From positions 5,644,501 through 5,708,500 of the forward strand of contig CM076955.1 in NCBI GenBank assembly GCA_039566865.1: a DNA stretch of 64,000 nucleotides, read 5' to 3'. Position 1 is the stretch's first letter. The number at the start of each line of letters is the position of its first letter. The notes under the pieces were generated by a model. The model made no database searches, was not told the origin of the DNA, and worked only from the letters and a program-made list of their open reading frames with translations. The DNA comes from Aurelia coerulea. Its lineage: Eukaryota > Cnidaria > Scyphozoa > Semaeostomeae > Ulmaridae. Positions 10,760-23,046 of this stretch are shown here, piece by piece. The position numbers and the translations under genes are program-made.

Positions 10760-12978
10760 TGTACAAATGTGGACGCAAGTAAGGCAGAATGCAATTGAAC
10801 ATAAGAACACAAACGAACCAGCTGTTTTGTGCTCTGCTATCAAACATGAAATACAGCATGCATCGATTTTTCAACAGTCAAAGTCTCTTATCTATTACAT
10901 CTCAATAATTCAGGTCGGGTTGCACGCAAAGAAATGGCTGAGATCAGACATCTTGCTACGTGATCTAACCCCTAATAGCATTTATTGCTTTTAATTGACA
11001 CGCCAGAACAATGTGATGGGAGAACACAAAAGTTTTTATACGGCCGATTATTCATGTGGCAACTGTAAACAATTCTAATCATCGAATTCAGAAGATCAGC
11101 AGCAGATATTACAATTCTCGTTTAACAGTTTTGCAAAACCATTGCGACTAACTTGTGTAAACTGATGATATACTGTATAAGTCCCTATTTCAATAGCTGG
11201 TCGCTGTGTGCTGGCATTTCAATCAAAAGTAAAGGAGGCTTTTATTATAAAATCTGCCCTGGCTGTTTAAGCCAAATTCAGTTTCTTATGTTGGGCCAAT
11301 ATCCTTGAAACTCTGAAACAACAGTTCTTAAAACGAGTCTCATTTATCCACGGCTTTACTGTATCATCAAGAACACATCCATCACTGTAACTTCGAAATT
11401 ATCATTGCAACTGACTAAAGCAGTAGCTGAGTTTGCTTGTGTTCATGCTGGTTCACTTGTGTTCACATGTGTTGCTATTTGTTCACTTTCTCTTTCTTTA
11501 GACTTAATACATGTATACAAAGAGAAATTTCACTCTATCAGATGCAAGTTGCAACATGCTCTTGGTGAGGTAAAGGGCGTGGTAACCAAAACTATTTCAA
11601 CAGAAGTAGCCCTAGCCACTGAGTCAAAATGCTTCTCTCTTTAAAAATCATACCGCAGAAACCTGTTCCAACCTATTCTCAAAATAAAAATCTTTCGTCT
11701 GAAGATCCTACCCGGGCTAGGGTTTGAGAATGCATTCATTATTTCTGATGAAGGTGTTAGTTCGCAAATGAACATTAAGTTGCTTGAACTTAACAGCTCT
11801 TTTGCAAGACGTTAGTTCTAAAAATTGCCAACATTTCAAAAGCCGTAGCACAACAATTGAGAAAAACATGATGGAAACTTTTAAAGTTGGTTTGATAAAG
11901 AAGATGTTGCACAATTTAATGTTTTGAACACAACATAAATATTTTTCTTACCGAAAGCTATTTTATGTGTCAATACCTGTATACCAGTTGCTGTATATGT
12001 GAACAGTATCTCTATGTGCACCAATCGTAGAAGATACATCATATTTTGCACCAAAAAATAAGAATGAAATTGAGAAGCCTTTCAGACAAAGAAACAAATC
12101 TATTTTTTTCCTTTAAATCGACTAGCAGTTATGATAAAAATGAAAACTTCTGATATATTTTACAAAAGAACGATGCTGCAGAATTGATACCTATTATTGC
12201 TGCATTTTGTACTTAGGTTATTGTTGCAAGGTAATTCATACATGTAGTGGTCCAGTTGTCATTAAGGGCAAGGTTTCAAAGGTCACACATTTGTTAAACT
12301 GTTAAAATAAAAAGGAGGCAGCGAGACAGCGCGAAATTAAAATCATTTAGCAGCCTTAATTCTAACAAATTACAGGGACTGAGCAGGATACTCTTAGGCC
12401 TAATAAACAAAAGAAATTGACTTTCATTACTTCTTTGAAACAATGAAAAATTATTAATCCTTGCCTATCGGAATCTCATGGGATATGTTTGTCATTGGTG
12501 GGATTAGACTTTGTGGTAAGATGTTCTGCGACTCTTCGTTAACTTGAGATAAAAGAACAACAACATAATGCGGAAGTTGTCAATAGATCTAGCAAATTTT
12601 GAGACAACGTCTAGCCATCTCAGCTCTTTGTAGCTCGCGTTTTGCCTCGAGGCTTTAAATCCCATCATAAAGTCTTGATCCACAACAAACAAATATCAGG
12701 CCGCAACGGAAGTTGTTAGATAACTCCTAAATGACCCGAGCTTCATCAAAGCTCTATGAAAGATGAGGATTACTGAACAGCCATTTTCTTTGAGACTGTT
12801 TGCTCTGTATGATTCTTTCTACGGCAAAGTGCTAAATTGATACAATTCAGACACTATTACCCATTTTGCGAAGAAAGTCGTGTTGATGCACGTGAAAAAA
12901 TGATCATGCATTTGTTCGCGAACATCATTATACAAATGTATGACGATGTTTTATATATTCCAACAAAAAATTACCATG
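10760..12978. other. mostly featureless; two weak coding candidates
   Basis: A plus-strand 79-codon frame at 11405-11644 has a hydrophobic stretch, and a minus-strand 62-codon frame at 12504-12692 looks protein-like. Neither has convincing splice borders or a known motif, so neither is called as a gene. Confidence 0.25.
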
Positions 12979-13415
12979 CCAGGTGTCCCAAAAAGCATAC
13001 AAATTTGGTTGGGTCCAGCACAAAGAATTTAGCTTTAAAGGCTATGTGTCCATGTAAGTCGCATGCTTCGAGGGGGATATGTCGCAAACATGTGATATTT
13101 CCTATGCTTTCACGTGACTCAGGTGATGAGCTTTCGTGTGAATACGGGGCTGAATATTGGATGACTTCCCACGCCATCTAAAGTCCAATGACTTCATGTC
13201 TTTTGTTTTCATGTGATCAGTTTGAAACAGACCCAGTCTAAACCAATCAAATCAACTGAAAGCTGCATGCATGTCAGCATATTGTCAGCAGTTTCAATGC
13301 TGATAGTTTTATGGGCAAACTGCCTTTAATCGATGGCTTATCACTCTCAAAATATTCCTCGAAAGTTAACACAAAAGTTAATACCTCATTTGTTGGTATT
13401 GGATATTGTTTGACG
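12979..13415 (+). mobile_element. TA-type long-TIR element, truncated and split
   Basis: It starts with the family end CCAGGTGTCCCAAAAA and follows the same order of motifs as copies at 27456-28056, 53523-54124 and 58128-58677 (GATTTGGTT, TTTAGCTTTAA, GGCTTATCACTCTCAAAAT, TTTGTTGGTATTGG). It is broken at TTTAA by the element at 13039-13325 and lost about 200 bp at its right side. Confidence 0.65.
13039..13325. mobile_element. TTAA-flanked element nested in a TA element
   Basis: TTAA at 13035-13038 and 13326-13329 flank it. Its left end AGGCTATGTGTCCATGTAA is near-identical to that of 54296-54879, and its decayed right end (ATGGGCAAACTGCCT) matches that copy's right end. The three intact host copies carry a single TTTAATCAATGG at this site, confirming insertion into TTAA. 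It contains no gene. Confidence 0.75.
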
Positions 13416-13429
13416 CCGGACACTTGACG

Positions 13430-13549
13430 AAGTTGCGTTGCGTTTATCGATAAAACCTTTATAGAATCACCGTTGATTCCATTTTCAAACGTAAAGCATT
13501 CTAGATAGGCAAATCCATTACACATTACATCAGTAGGCATCGTTTTCAT
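13430..13549 (-). CDS. weak coding candidate
   Basis: The minus-strand frame reads MKTMPTDVMCNGFAYLECFT and on to NGINGDSIKVLSINATQLRQ before running into the transposon at 13415. Composition is protein-like and it lies on the same strand as the exon candidate at 14330-14447. There is no clear splice border. Not recognised. Confidence 0.22.
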
Positions 13550-14109
13550 AGCTGTCTCTTGGGGGTAAAAGCGTCCTGAAAAGGACTGTGCAATAGCAAA
13601 TAGGCTTGTTTATAAATAGAACAAAGAAACACTCAGACACAGCATTGTCTCTTTGGCTATCCATTGTTCACGGTGCGTGTGCTACTTCGATTTGAATGGA
13701 TTATTTTTAAAATTCTTCTGCTCCCTTTAATTCATTGTACCTTCAATAATAATGAAGCAGAAAATAATAATGCGGATTTACTTATGAAGCAAGTTGATGC
13801 GCTCGATGATTTCATGTTTTTGTCAACTTACTGGGTGATGGCATGGCATTCCTTGTCATACTGCCTTGCAATTGGTTGATTTGCCATTTCACAGTTTCCA
13901 TAACTGTAAGTGAATCAGATATGTCAATTGTTAATTGTATAGAAGCTGTACTCTGCAAAATGATCCAACATTGTATACCAATTCTAAAAACCGTAAAACG
14001 TGTACGTATTGGTTCAAAAGATGCAGATTTTCTGCAGTTTTATCGAAGAGAGACTAAACTAAACTCAAATGTATCAAATATTCACTTGCAAGAAAGTTAA
14101 TCGAGCTAG

Positions 14110-14450
14110 AAAAGATTGCAATGGGTGACCACATTCTGGTTCATTTCTTTATTAACGAAAAGAACCTTGTATGAAATGTCTTTCTTAAAAGGTCGCATGC
14201 TCGTAGTAAAGTATGCGTTTGATTGCCGGAAATGTGGAAGTCCTTAACTAACATGGTATCAATAACCGGTAAAGATAAGTGTCAGAATATATCGAAATGG
14301 AATGCATGATGAAGTGTTAAGTAAAACTAACCCGCCTTTCCAAGTGTTATTTGTCTGCATTGGTCGAGATCTGTCTCCAACATATGTACCACTTGTGGAG
14401 TAACGGATAGCCAATCCATGGCTTCTCAAGCCAACTTTACCTGTCACTCT
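14110..14450. repeat. duplicated block, copy 1
   Basis: The block is repeated at 14790-15105 (direct, about 680 bp apart). Shared segments include GATTGCCGGAAATGTGGAAG, CTAACATGGTATCAATAACC and AACCCGCCTTTCCAAGTG, with identity clearly higher toward the right half. Confidence 0.8.
14330..14447 (-). CDS. candidate exon inside duplicated block
   Basis: The minus-strand frame reads VTGKVGLRSHGLAIRYSTSG, then TYVGDRSRPMQTNNTWKGG, preceded by a TTTTGGTTTCCAAG acceptor-like stretch and followed by a GGCGG|GTTAGT donor-like site. The duplicated copy (about 15003-15105) has a two-base indel and a stop, so only this copy is open. A residue pattern rich in Gly, Ser, Arg and Trp suggests an extracellular or enzyme domain, but I cannot name it. 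Confidence 0.35.
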
Positions 14451-14789
14451 TGGAAACCAAAAACATTTTACATTGAAATAAGTTCTGTGGAGCCTACCGA
14501 ATGTCTTTATAGAATGGGCATGATCGCTGTTTGTTTGAAAAAAAAACTTCGAGGCCTTTGTTAGCGTTTCTACTATAAAACACTGCTTGGCTCATAAAAA
14601 TGATAATCTGTTAAAGGCCATATCAAAATTGGCTCGAAAGTCACATAAAAATTGGCTGAATGATTTAGAGCTCCTTTTCCCAGATGTATTCAAAATAGAA
14701 AAATGGTAACGTTGTTTCGAATTAATATTAAAGTAGAAGGTGAGTTGTCAAATTGTTTATTGATTCTGGAAAACAATCTTCTATGAAAT

Positions 14790-15105
14790 CCACAGAGATG
14801 GCAATTGGTGGCTAAAATATGGTTCATTTTTTATTGATAGAAAGAAATTTGGATGAAATGCCGTTTTCTTAAAAGCCCATTAGCTCATAGTTGAGAATTT
14901 TTTTGATTGCCGGAAATGTGGAAGTCCTGAACTAACATGGTATCAATAACCATTAAAGATCAGTAGCAGAATATACCAAAATGGAATGTATGATGAAGTG
15001 TTAAGTAAAACTAACCCGCCTTTCCAAGTGTTATTTGTTTGCATTGGTCGAGCTCTGTCTCCACTATGATGTACCACTCGTAGAGTAAACGATAGCCAAT
15101 CAACT
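14790..15105. repeat. duplicated block, copy 2 (decayed)
   Basis: Second copy of 14110-14450. The exon-like frame is broken here by an indel in the SGTYVGDR segment and by an in-frame stop. Confidence 0.8.
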
Positions 15106-16291
15106 GAGTCTGATAAGCTTCTGTAAATCCCAACTAGGTCCTAGCATAGGAGAGAAATATTTCTTTAGGATAAATGGCTTTGTGCTGCTAGATTTTAAAC
15201 TTTTTGATGACCTCATCATCTTTTATCAATCCTCCCTTGAGGATGCATAATCTTACTGTACAGTACACGTTCGTTGAATTTTCATTTGTTGCAAAGTTAC
15301 AGAAGCTAAGAGTCTTCGGTTCTTCGTACTATTTGCTTTAAAGCATTACACCAAAGAATGAGAAGTCATCTTATGCTTTCAACTGAACTTTTTTATTGAA
15401 TTAAAGCCAAAGTTGGTGATTGCCTGGTTTTTCTTTTATTCCATTAAGGTTTTACAACAATATTACAAACTACAATACCTACAAGCTACGCTACAATACT
15501 ACAGAGACGATGCCACAGGGAGCGAAATACTATGTCTACCCTGCGGCCATTCTAAAAATAATTAATAAGCTACATAAAACTACACACGTCAAATACGGTA
15601 ATTGCAAGTGTAGGTTTGAAAGGTAGAGCCAAACATGGTAAATTTGCAAATTCGATTTTTGATTGAAAGCTGCCTTAAGACATTACATGATTACAAACGA
15701 AGAGAACTGCCAAAAAATAAACACATACAGAAGGGGTTTGGGTGTTCTATGTAGGGATATGAGTAATCTTCAATCAAAAAAGCGTTCTGTTTCGAAAATA
15801 ACAGTTTCAAGTAACATATCATTTAAATTTGGTTCGATGCATGAATTTTGGCGAGGATATCGCACAATGCTTCTACATAATGTATTCAAACAGGGGCTCT
15901 CCTTCATTTTACCAAGCAAAGGCAGGACGTCATCATTTCCAGAAATACATGTCGACAACGATAGCATGAAAAACGTTACATAAAGTTTGGCGCGGTAAAT
16001 TGACAGATTAGCGAGACCACCCAAAGGGCCGTTGAGGCCACCCATCACTACTTATCATACTATTATTGAGGTTGTGAAACACTTGAGATAGGAAAAGGAA
16101 CATCAGAGCGGTTCTAAGTAATTTCGTCATGTCTCTTTAGATGTGGTTCATGTGATGGACATAGTGTTGATGTATCAGTCAGTGTGGGTATGCAAGCAAA
16201 AGAAGGGCAGGAATCCTATACATTCTTTGGTTGGAACTGTATCTAGACAACTAGGGTGTGGCTTGGGTGTGGTATTTCAATAGGATCTTGC
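15106..16291. other. no firm feature
   Basis: A minus-strand frame at 15770-16048 contains MLSLSTCISGNDDVLPLLGK and looks mildly protein-like; a plus-strand frame overlaps it. Neither has family motifs. Confidence 0.25.
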
Positions 16292-16460
16292 ATGGAATAG
16301 ACATAGTTATATTTCGTAGCCGCTATAAATAGGCTAAAGAAACGCCCACAAATCCATTGTTTCTATACACAATGAAACCGGATGCGTCAAAGTTGTCCAG
16401 TACAATAGATTATATTTTTGACCTGGCCCAGGCCAGCTTTTAACTATGTCGATCCCCTTT
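16292..16460 (+). repeat. dispersed repeat, second copy at 60245-60390
   Basis: The segments GGAATAGACATA, AAATAGGCTAAAGAAACGCC, CACAAATC and ACAATAGATTAT occur in the same order and orientation at both places. Confidence 0.7.
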
Positions 16461-16639
16461 AAGTGAACTTCTTGATATTAAGAAAGAACTTTCCCTGCAC
16501 AACGACATAGAAACAAGGAAGGCTAGCAGGCGCAGAGTGCAGAAAAATAACGAATCTTCCATGGAGAGAACTTCAGTTTAATGAGGGTATGGCTGGGGTA
16601 TGGGTATGGCTTCTTAAATTACAATAAAAGTATGGCTGG

Positions 16640-16890
16640 GTATGCTTCTACGTTTAAATTATAGATTTTCAAATAAACTTCCTCAAATTCAGCAGTCTGT
16701 GCAAGTTTTATTGTGAATGAGAACAAGTATTTGAAAGTTCTTACTTTGTGCTCCTTTTATTAAGATGTTCTGAATTGAACCCTCTTGGCTCTGTAGGTTC
16801 AATTGGCTGTAAATTAGTTACTCTCGCTTTGTCCTACCATAAATGAATAAATGATGATGAGGATTATTATTATTATCATTATGATCGGTA
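16640..16890 (+). repeat. probable LINE 3' tail
   Basis: An AT-rich stretch ends with AATAAATGATGATGAGGATT and an ATT/ATC microsatellite, as in L2/CR1-type non-LTR retrotransposons with microsatellite 3' ends. No recognisable ORF remains upstream, so this is weak. Confidence 0.3.
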
Positions 16891-19230
16891 AACTGGATGT
16901 AGTCAAGTCACAAATATTCATTAATGAAGCAGTCGCTTCACATTGCATTGGGCCTATTTCCAAGGCCGCATCCATTTTGGTTTTTGTTTCAGGCCTTTTA
17001 GGTTTCCCTACATCTCCCTAACCCACCATCAGCTAAGCGTCTGTTTTTGTGCCACTCAGGCAGTGTTTTTATAGAGAGGGTCAAAATTTTCGAATCGGAA
17101 GTAGGCCAAGTGCAAACTACGGAAGCATTTCAATCTAGTGAAGTTACCTTTAAAGTGATACAAAATGTGCTTCTTTGGCAGACTCCGCAGCATCAAAATG
17201 TCTTTTTCAGCTACCTAGAAAAAACAGCCGTGTCGTTAGTGGACGTCACTTTCTATGCCGATCCATAGCGATAGGCCTATTTTTGTAGGCATCAGCGTCA
17301 TTCAATAGTTACCACAACAAATAGACAATCGATATCAAAATTTTACGAAGACTTCTGTCAAAATTCTTCATTATAAATGGTTCAGTCAGGTAAGAAGAAT
17401 CTCAGCTCTTCTTGTAAACAGCATCATTGCTCCCTTGACCAATATCATGCTGAACAAGGGCAGCTTTTGTAACAATAGAATCAGTTATTTTTGACTGATG
17501 AGTCGTTTCAAAGCTTGTAAATTTCAACGGGTGCGAGCGAACAATTATTTGAGAGAAGGTATCGATGGATAGATCAAGACGAAGAACAAGGATGGATCTA
17601 ACTATTTTTCACCTCAAACTTATTCATCTTGTTAACATTGAGTCGATGGTGCAACTCTCATACAGTTAAGCCCAAAATTATTCATACCCATGCCAAAGTC
17701 GAGGTTTGCTGAATCGATTTATTTGCGAACCAATTTTACTGTGATTGTTTTTATGTAAGAATATGACCACAGCCTGACAGAAGCACTGCACTGCACTGCA
17801 GAGAAATTTCAAGGAATACAATATCTTGGGTAGTTGATCCGCACATTAAATGATTCAAAATACTTTGGAGTTTGTATGGGCATGAATGATCTAGAGCTTA
17901 ACTGTAAATATTTTGAAATTGAAACATTTAACACTCAGCTTCTTTCTAGAGTAAGATGAATAAAACCGATGTGACAGATATCTAGATCTGTCCCTCTAAT
18001 TTCAATGAAATACATGCCTTCCCTTAATAATTCTTTTTCGCGTGCACAATAAGTTAGTTAGCCATCCCCGATTTCAGGCAGCCTTTGCTGATTCCTTTAT
18101 TTATGTTTGCGAGTTGACCATTCAGCGATTGAATTATCTCGATCTGCGATCGCTAATCTACCATGGCTGATTTGGAAGATATGCCACCATTTTCGAAAAT
18201 GCTACACAAATTGCGGTAAATGTGCGGCCGCACGTTTTTAGACACATATTGTAAGATCGGACCGTATGTTTTACCGTCATTTTTGCTGCGTTTTTGCAAA
18301 TTGCGGCCATACTTTTCGACGAAGAATATTCTTAGGAGAAGGTATTCTCGTGTATTATGCAGACAATAGATGATAATGTATTATTGGAGCATCGAATTTT
18401 AAACAAATACAAAAGGACTGAGAGTAGACAGAGTGTTTTGTTGCACGGGAAACCCCTGCAAAGGCGTTTTATTAGTTTTGTTTTTTTGGTTGTCCCCATA
18501 GATGAGGGTCATATTTCTGTCTATAAATCTTCAACACTTCTGACGGAAATCATCTCGTTTTAATTTTTCTAGAAATCCTTGAAATCCCCAAGGAAGAACT
18601 TCGTTCTCATAAGAAATCTTTTATGACATTAAGGAAGTTGTACATCTTTCGACTCTCAGCCTCACTTGACGTATAACCTTGAATCCCTTGCTTCCCTGCG
18701 ATCTTTGATTTGTTGATGTCATTTTGATCAATGATCTAAAATTTTGTGAGTCCTATCCCCCCCCCCGTCCCTTCTCTCTATTCTTATTCCGCCTTCACAG
18801 TATCCAAGAATATAGCCTCCTACGTGGTCGATCTTACTTTTCAAAGTATTTAATGAATTCCGTTGTCAATGATCCTAAATAAACATCTGCAAGTATCTAA
18901 TACCACTATGTAGCTCCCTAAGGGCATCTGATGCATTATGTAACCACCAACCACTCCTAACCTATCATAGTCTTTCCGTTTGTTTGATTGGCCGAGCGAA
19001 TCAGTTTCGATCAACTTCTATTGTTCAACTGTTCTGTCATGACACTAACCACAATAAACATGACAAATATCATCGCGCTGACTAAAGATATGTTGTTTTC
19101 TCAAAGGTACGAAAAGAAACAAAGTTTGAACAGTCTTCGCTGCAAAGAGAAGAATATATTGGTGACGGTCAAGGTAAGCGTTGCACATTATCATTATAAC
19201 CAATGTAATTTTAGATAACAATAGCACTTG
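16891..19230. other. no feature recognised
   Basis: AT-rich with a C-run near 18760. I see no supported gene or repeat pair. Confidence 0.3.
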
Positions 19231-19900
19231 TTATTTGCCAGACTGGGTGTACTACTCTGTGCTTTTAGAGCAACGTTCTGACTGAGGGGATTCATGTATA
19301 TACGCCAGGATTTCAAAATACATCGAGTCATACAATAAAAACAAACAATTATTGAAAAAACCAATAGATTAGATTTTAATTTTCAGATTAGATTAATATC
19401 TCTGGTAGTTTATGCAAGACCATGTGTGTTAGTAAGAGCAACATTTTGACTGATGGAATGGCGTACATGCGCAAATATTCCAGGATGTCAAAATGCATCG
19501 AGCAGCACTTGTAATTTTGTCGGACCATGTGTGTTAGCTGGTTAGTGAAAGGTAAATTTCAGATGGGTTGGCGTACATGCATATATGTTTGTATATATGC
19601 CAGATGCACCAAATGCCCTAGGTTGATATTTTCGATTGCAACAACCTCTTTTTCTTTTGCCAGACCATATCTGCTTCTAAGAGCAACATACTGACTGATG
19701 GAATGGCGTACATGTATATATAAGTATATACTAGGATTTCAAAATACATCAAACCCTAAATTAAACAACCAAATGATAGAAAAAACACTTGATTAGATCG
19801 TAATTTCAGATTATAATATCTCTTGTAATTTTTGCCAGGCGGTGTGTGTAAGTAAGACCAACATTCTGTCCCATGGGATGGCATGGACAGAGCAGAAACT
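19231..19900 (+). repeat. diverged tandem repeat, about 180-bp unit
   Basis: Five starts of the motif GCCAGACCATGTGTG (near 19238, 19419, 19520, 19661, 19838) recur, each followed by AGAGCAACATTCTGACTGA, GGAATGGCGTACATG and CCAGGATTTCAAAATACATC variants. Full spacing is about 180 bp; the two middle units are truncated. Confidence 0.75.
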
Positions 19901-19984
19901 GCGCACGCAGGTCACTTTGAGCCCCCTTAGGTCCCTGCAACAGATCCTGATATTAGGTTAACATTTGGTATTTGTTCCTTTGGC

Positions 19985-20345
19985 CTTATGATAATGATAA
20001 TAATCTTATTTAAAGTTGGTCTATTTACAATAGTAACATAATCACCAATTTATACCAACTATTTACAAAAACAACTTTAATAGAAAATATACAAATTTAC
20101 AATTCTGGCTATTTACAAATCCGGCAATTACACCTATCGCCAAGCCAGTGCTTGATCGCTCTTTTGAAAGCTGCAACTTTTGGAAATGCTTTTATCTGGT
20201 CACTAAGGGTGTTCCAAAACTCTTCTAAAAGCCTTAAAACTCTTGATTTATCATTTAAAAAAAGCTTACGTATCCAAACACTTCCTTGCATCAGATTGCT
20301 CAATGACGTCATTTACGCAGTTTCTGCTCTGTTGATGGCGTGAAT
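19985..20345 (-). mobile_element. LINE 3' end (reverse transcriptase ORF C-terminus)
   Basis: The minus-strand frame (20312-20109) ends LLEEFWNTLSDQIKAFPK, VAAFKRAIKHWLGDRCNCRICK and stop. This W-N-x-L...FKR-x-x-K-x-x-L arrangement is the usual C-terminus of CR1/L2-like non-LTR retrotransposon ORFs. An AT-rich 3' UTR with TTGTAAATAG motifs and a short ATTATTATC tail follows. It is strongly 5' truncated, as is normal for target-primed insertion. Confidence 0.6.
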
Positions 20346-20534
20346 ACGGTATGCAGATTTGTCAGAATTTCAAAAACACGCCAAATTCTACTTCAAACAA
20401 CCAACTAATATTAGCGGCTTGGGATCGGGTTTAGATACGAACTTCATACAGATGTTGATGTTGCAAAAACCTTTTTAAAACTTGCAAAGAGTTATAAATA
20501 TGGAAGTGCTACGCTTTGTATGCTTTGTTTCACC

Positions 20535-20871
20535 ATGAGCGATAGGACACCAAGTGTGTGAAAGTTTTATTGGTAGCGAGCCATCTAAACCAATTGTTTT
20601 TGTGCGTTTTTACCTAATTTTTACTTGGTAGTGAGCCACCTTATCGCTGTTTCGTCATTTTGAAATTTTCGGTAGTGAGTTCCTCTGGAGGTTTACGATT
20701 AAGGTGAATCTGCACTTAAGGTGGCTCACTACCGAAGATTTCAAAATGACGAAACAGCGATAAAATGATTCACTACCAAGTAAAAATTAGGTAAAAACAC
20801 ACAAAAAACAATTGCAACAAGGTGGCTCGCTACCAATAAAACTTTCACACACTTGGTGTCTTATCGCTCAT
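20535..20871. mobile_element. foldback element
   Basis: Two arms of about 148 bp (20535-20682 and 20725-20871) are near-perfect reverse complements, starting ATGAGCGATA and ending TATCGCTCAT. The arms contain internal GGTAGTGAGCCACC-type motifs, each again present in inverse. I find no clear target duplication. No ORF. Confidence 0.85.
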
Positions 20872-21259
20872 GTACACCATTATAAAACCAATTGGCAGTG
20901 GCAGTGTTTGTTTGGAGCATCTATTGCGGGCAGTTTCAGAGATGCCAAGCCAGGTTCAACATGCTTCACCTCAAGAAAATCAGCTGACTTGTCATCCAGC
21001 TGCTATCAATCAACTTTACAACTACACATTGCAATTTTTTAACAAAGCGTCAAACAAGTTTCTGGCTCAATCCTACTCCAAGTAAATTGTTACCAGCCAA
21101 CCCCTCCTGACAACAATGGTGAGATAAGACTTTTGGGTTCGCATGAAAACCACATAACTTAGCAACAATGAAGTAAAGAGATGTATATTGTTCCGCATAT
21201 AAGAAATGCAAATTCAAAAAACACCGACCTTAGTTTTCAAAATAATACCTCATTTTATA

Positions 21260-21298
21260 AGAAACTGGTACAGGTCTGAAAAAAACTTGTTTCTTATT
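21260..21298. repeat. short GTTTCTTAT-type inverted repeat
   Basis: TATAAGAAAC and GTTTCTTATT close together resemble the ends of the 4279-4709 family, perhaps a deletion derivative. Confidence 0.35.
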
Positions 21299-21397
21299 TA
21301 AAATTTACAGTCGAATTCAACTGTACCTATTCAAATGAAAGCAAGAGTTTAGCATGCAAACTGAGCAAAAAGCACCTTCCTGGAATAACCGTAGCAT

Positions 21398-21440
21398 TTC
21401 CTACCGGGTACCCCAAAAAATAATTTTTTTACATTTAGCA
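21398..21440 (+). repeat. solo TA-type transposon end
   Basis: TACCGGGTACCCCAAAAAAT resembles the CCGGGTGTCCCAAAA end of the TA family. No partner end is seen. Confidence 0.35.
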
Positions 21441-21679
21441 GGCCACAATAAATCGTACACTGGACCGATTTTCAAGATTCGTGACTTAATCTTTAGCAAA
21501 AAGCCTGAATTAGATTCTAGGATTTTTTGCAAATTTATTTGTTTGCAAGAAGCGAATTTCTTAAGATTTTCGTTCTCCAAACCACGAAAACGATCAAAGG
21601 AACGTCGATCAAGTTTTGTAAAGACTCGATATGAATGGACCAAGAGAAAACGTTTTCAAGGTGATTTGGGGATTTAGAA

Positions 21680-22405
21680 ATTGATTAGTGTAAACTTCTG
21701 CACGAGCTCTATTTCAACGATTTTGGCCTGCTGCGAAATTCTGTAACAGTTGCAATAAAGTACCGCCCCAAACCGTCGCAAATCAAAAATTCAACAAGAC
21801 TCTATTATGCTTGCTGGCCTCATGACGCTTCCCTGTTTGTCTCTTTAACCCCCTTGACACAGGATCGCAACCTGCACCAAAGCATAAATTCTGGCACACC
21901 CACCCAGTATAAATACGTACATTTCTGTACAACAACAAAGTAACAAGTACGACAACTAATGAAGCATATACAGTATTAAAGAGAAGAAAAAGCTTCAATA
22001 CAAATACAATGTACAGCATGTACTAAATTCTGTGCTAGCTATAGAAAATGACGTCATCAAAAATGACACCCTCTGTCAAAATTCAAAATGCATCCACGTG
22101 AACTTTGAATCTCCGTGATCTATTTAGTAGGAACGAAGTATATAACCCGCATATAATCAACGGTTTAGCAGGCTGCTAAATAATTAGAGGAAATTCCCTG
22201 TATCATGGATAAGCTTCTGATTTCTTCTGCAAGATTATGTAAAGTATTTCTGTGAAAAAAGAGCCCTATGCAGCTAAACTGCGATCAAATCTTGCAGCAA
22301 AGAAACACAGTAAGATAAGAAAGAGGCAAACGGAGATACCATCACATCGCGACAAATGTTAGGCAACAGCAGGAGATTGCAAGCACGGATGAACTTCTAC
22401 AACAT
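21680..22405. other. no feature recognised
   Basis: No supported gene or repeat. Confidence 0.3.
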
Positions 22406-22407
22406 TA

Positions 22408-22446
22408 GACGCGACATAAATAAATAAATAAATAAATAAATAAATA
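22408..22446. repeat. (AAAT)n microsatellite
   Basis: About nine tandem AAAT units. Confidence 0.95.
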
Positions 22447-23046
22447 CCAAATTTTATTTAGAAAACGCAACGAATGATTAAAAAGCGCTTTCTCCAAAAT
22501 AAAACATTTCACAATACCACCGTCTATTCACAAGAATCAGTTGAAGTGTCTGGTAAATGAATCAGACATCTTAAACAAACGTCACTTTGCAGTGAACTTT
22601 TACACAGGAAAAATCACATTTGTAAAAAGAAAAAGAAAGGCCACACAGATTGGAAAAATGGGAAATTAACTGAATGCCGACACATCCAAGAGCTGGCCCT
22701 TTTTGACCTTACTTAGCGGGACACCGTTAATTGATGTCAGCCATAATCCAAAAAGAAACCTCCGCTTGACTCCTTGACTTCATAAAGGCCGATATGAAAA
22801 TGTACGTTTGCTGGTTATGTCTCATTTTGAAAAGACAGTCCCATATCCTAAATGCAGTCCTACGTATGCCCCATTGAAGAAACCTGCCATTACAATATTT
22901 GGTTTGCCGTGTTTGCCTTGTTCCCCCTTGCCTTGGTGCCTTCTCCTTCACAGTGACATGGGTACCTGTACGTTAGGTATATCCATCCAAGCTCCTGCGC
23001 AGCGTATTTTTTACTCTATTACAATAGTTCACATAAGTGAGGAAAA
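22447..23046. other. no feature recognised
   Basis: Short frames on both strands overlap with no family motif or splice support. Confidence 0.3.

Noticed and set aside
10614..10874. Hydrophobic, repeat-rich minus-strand frames
   Set aside because: Translation of the 10-bp GAACATAAAT minisatellite.
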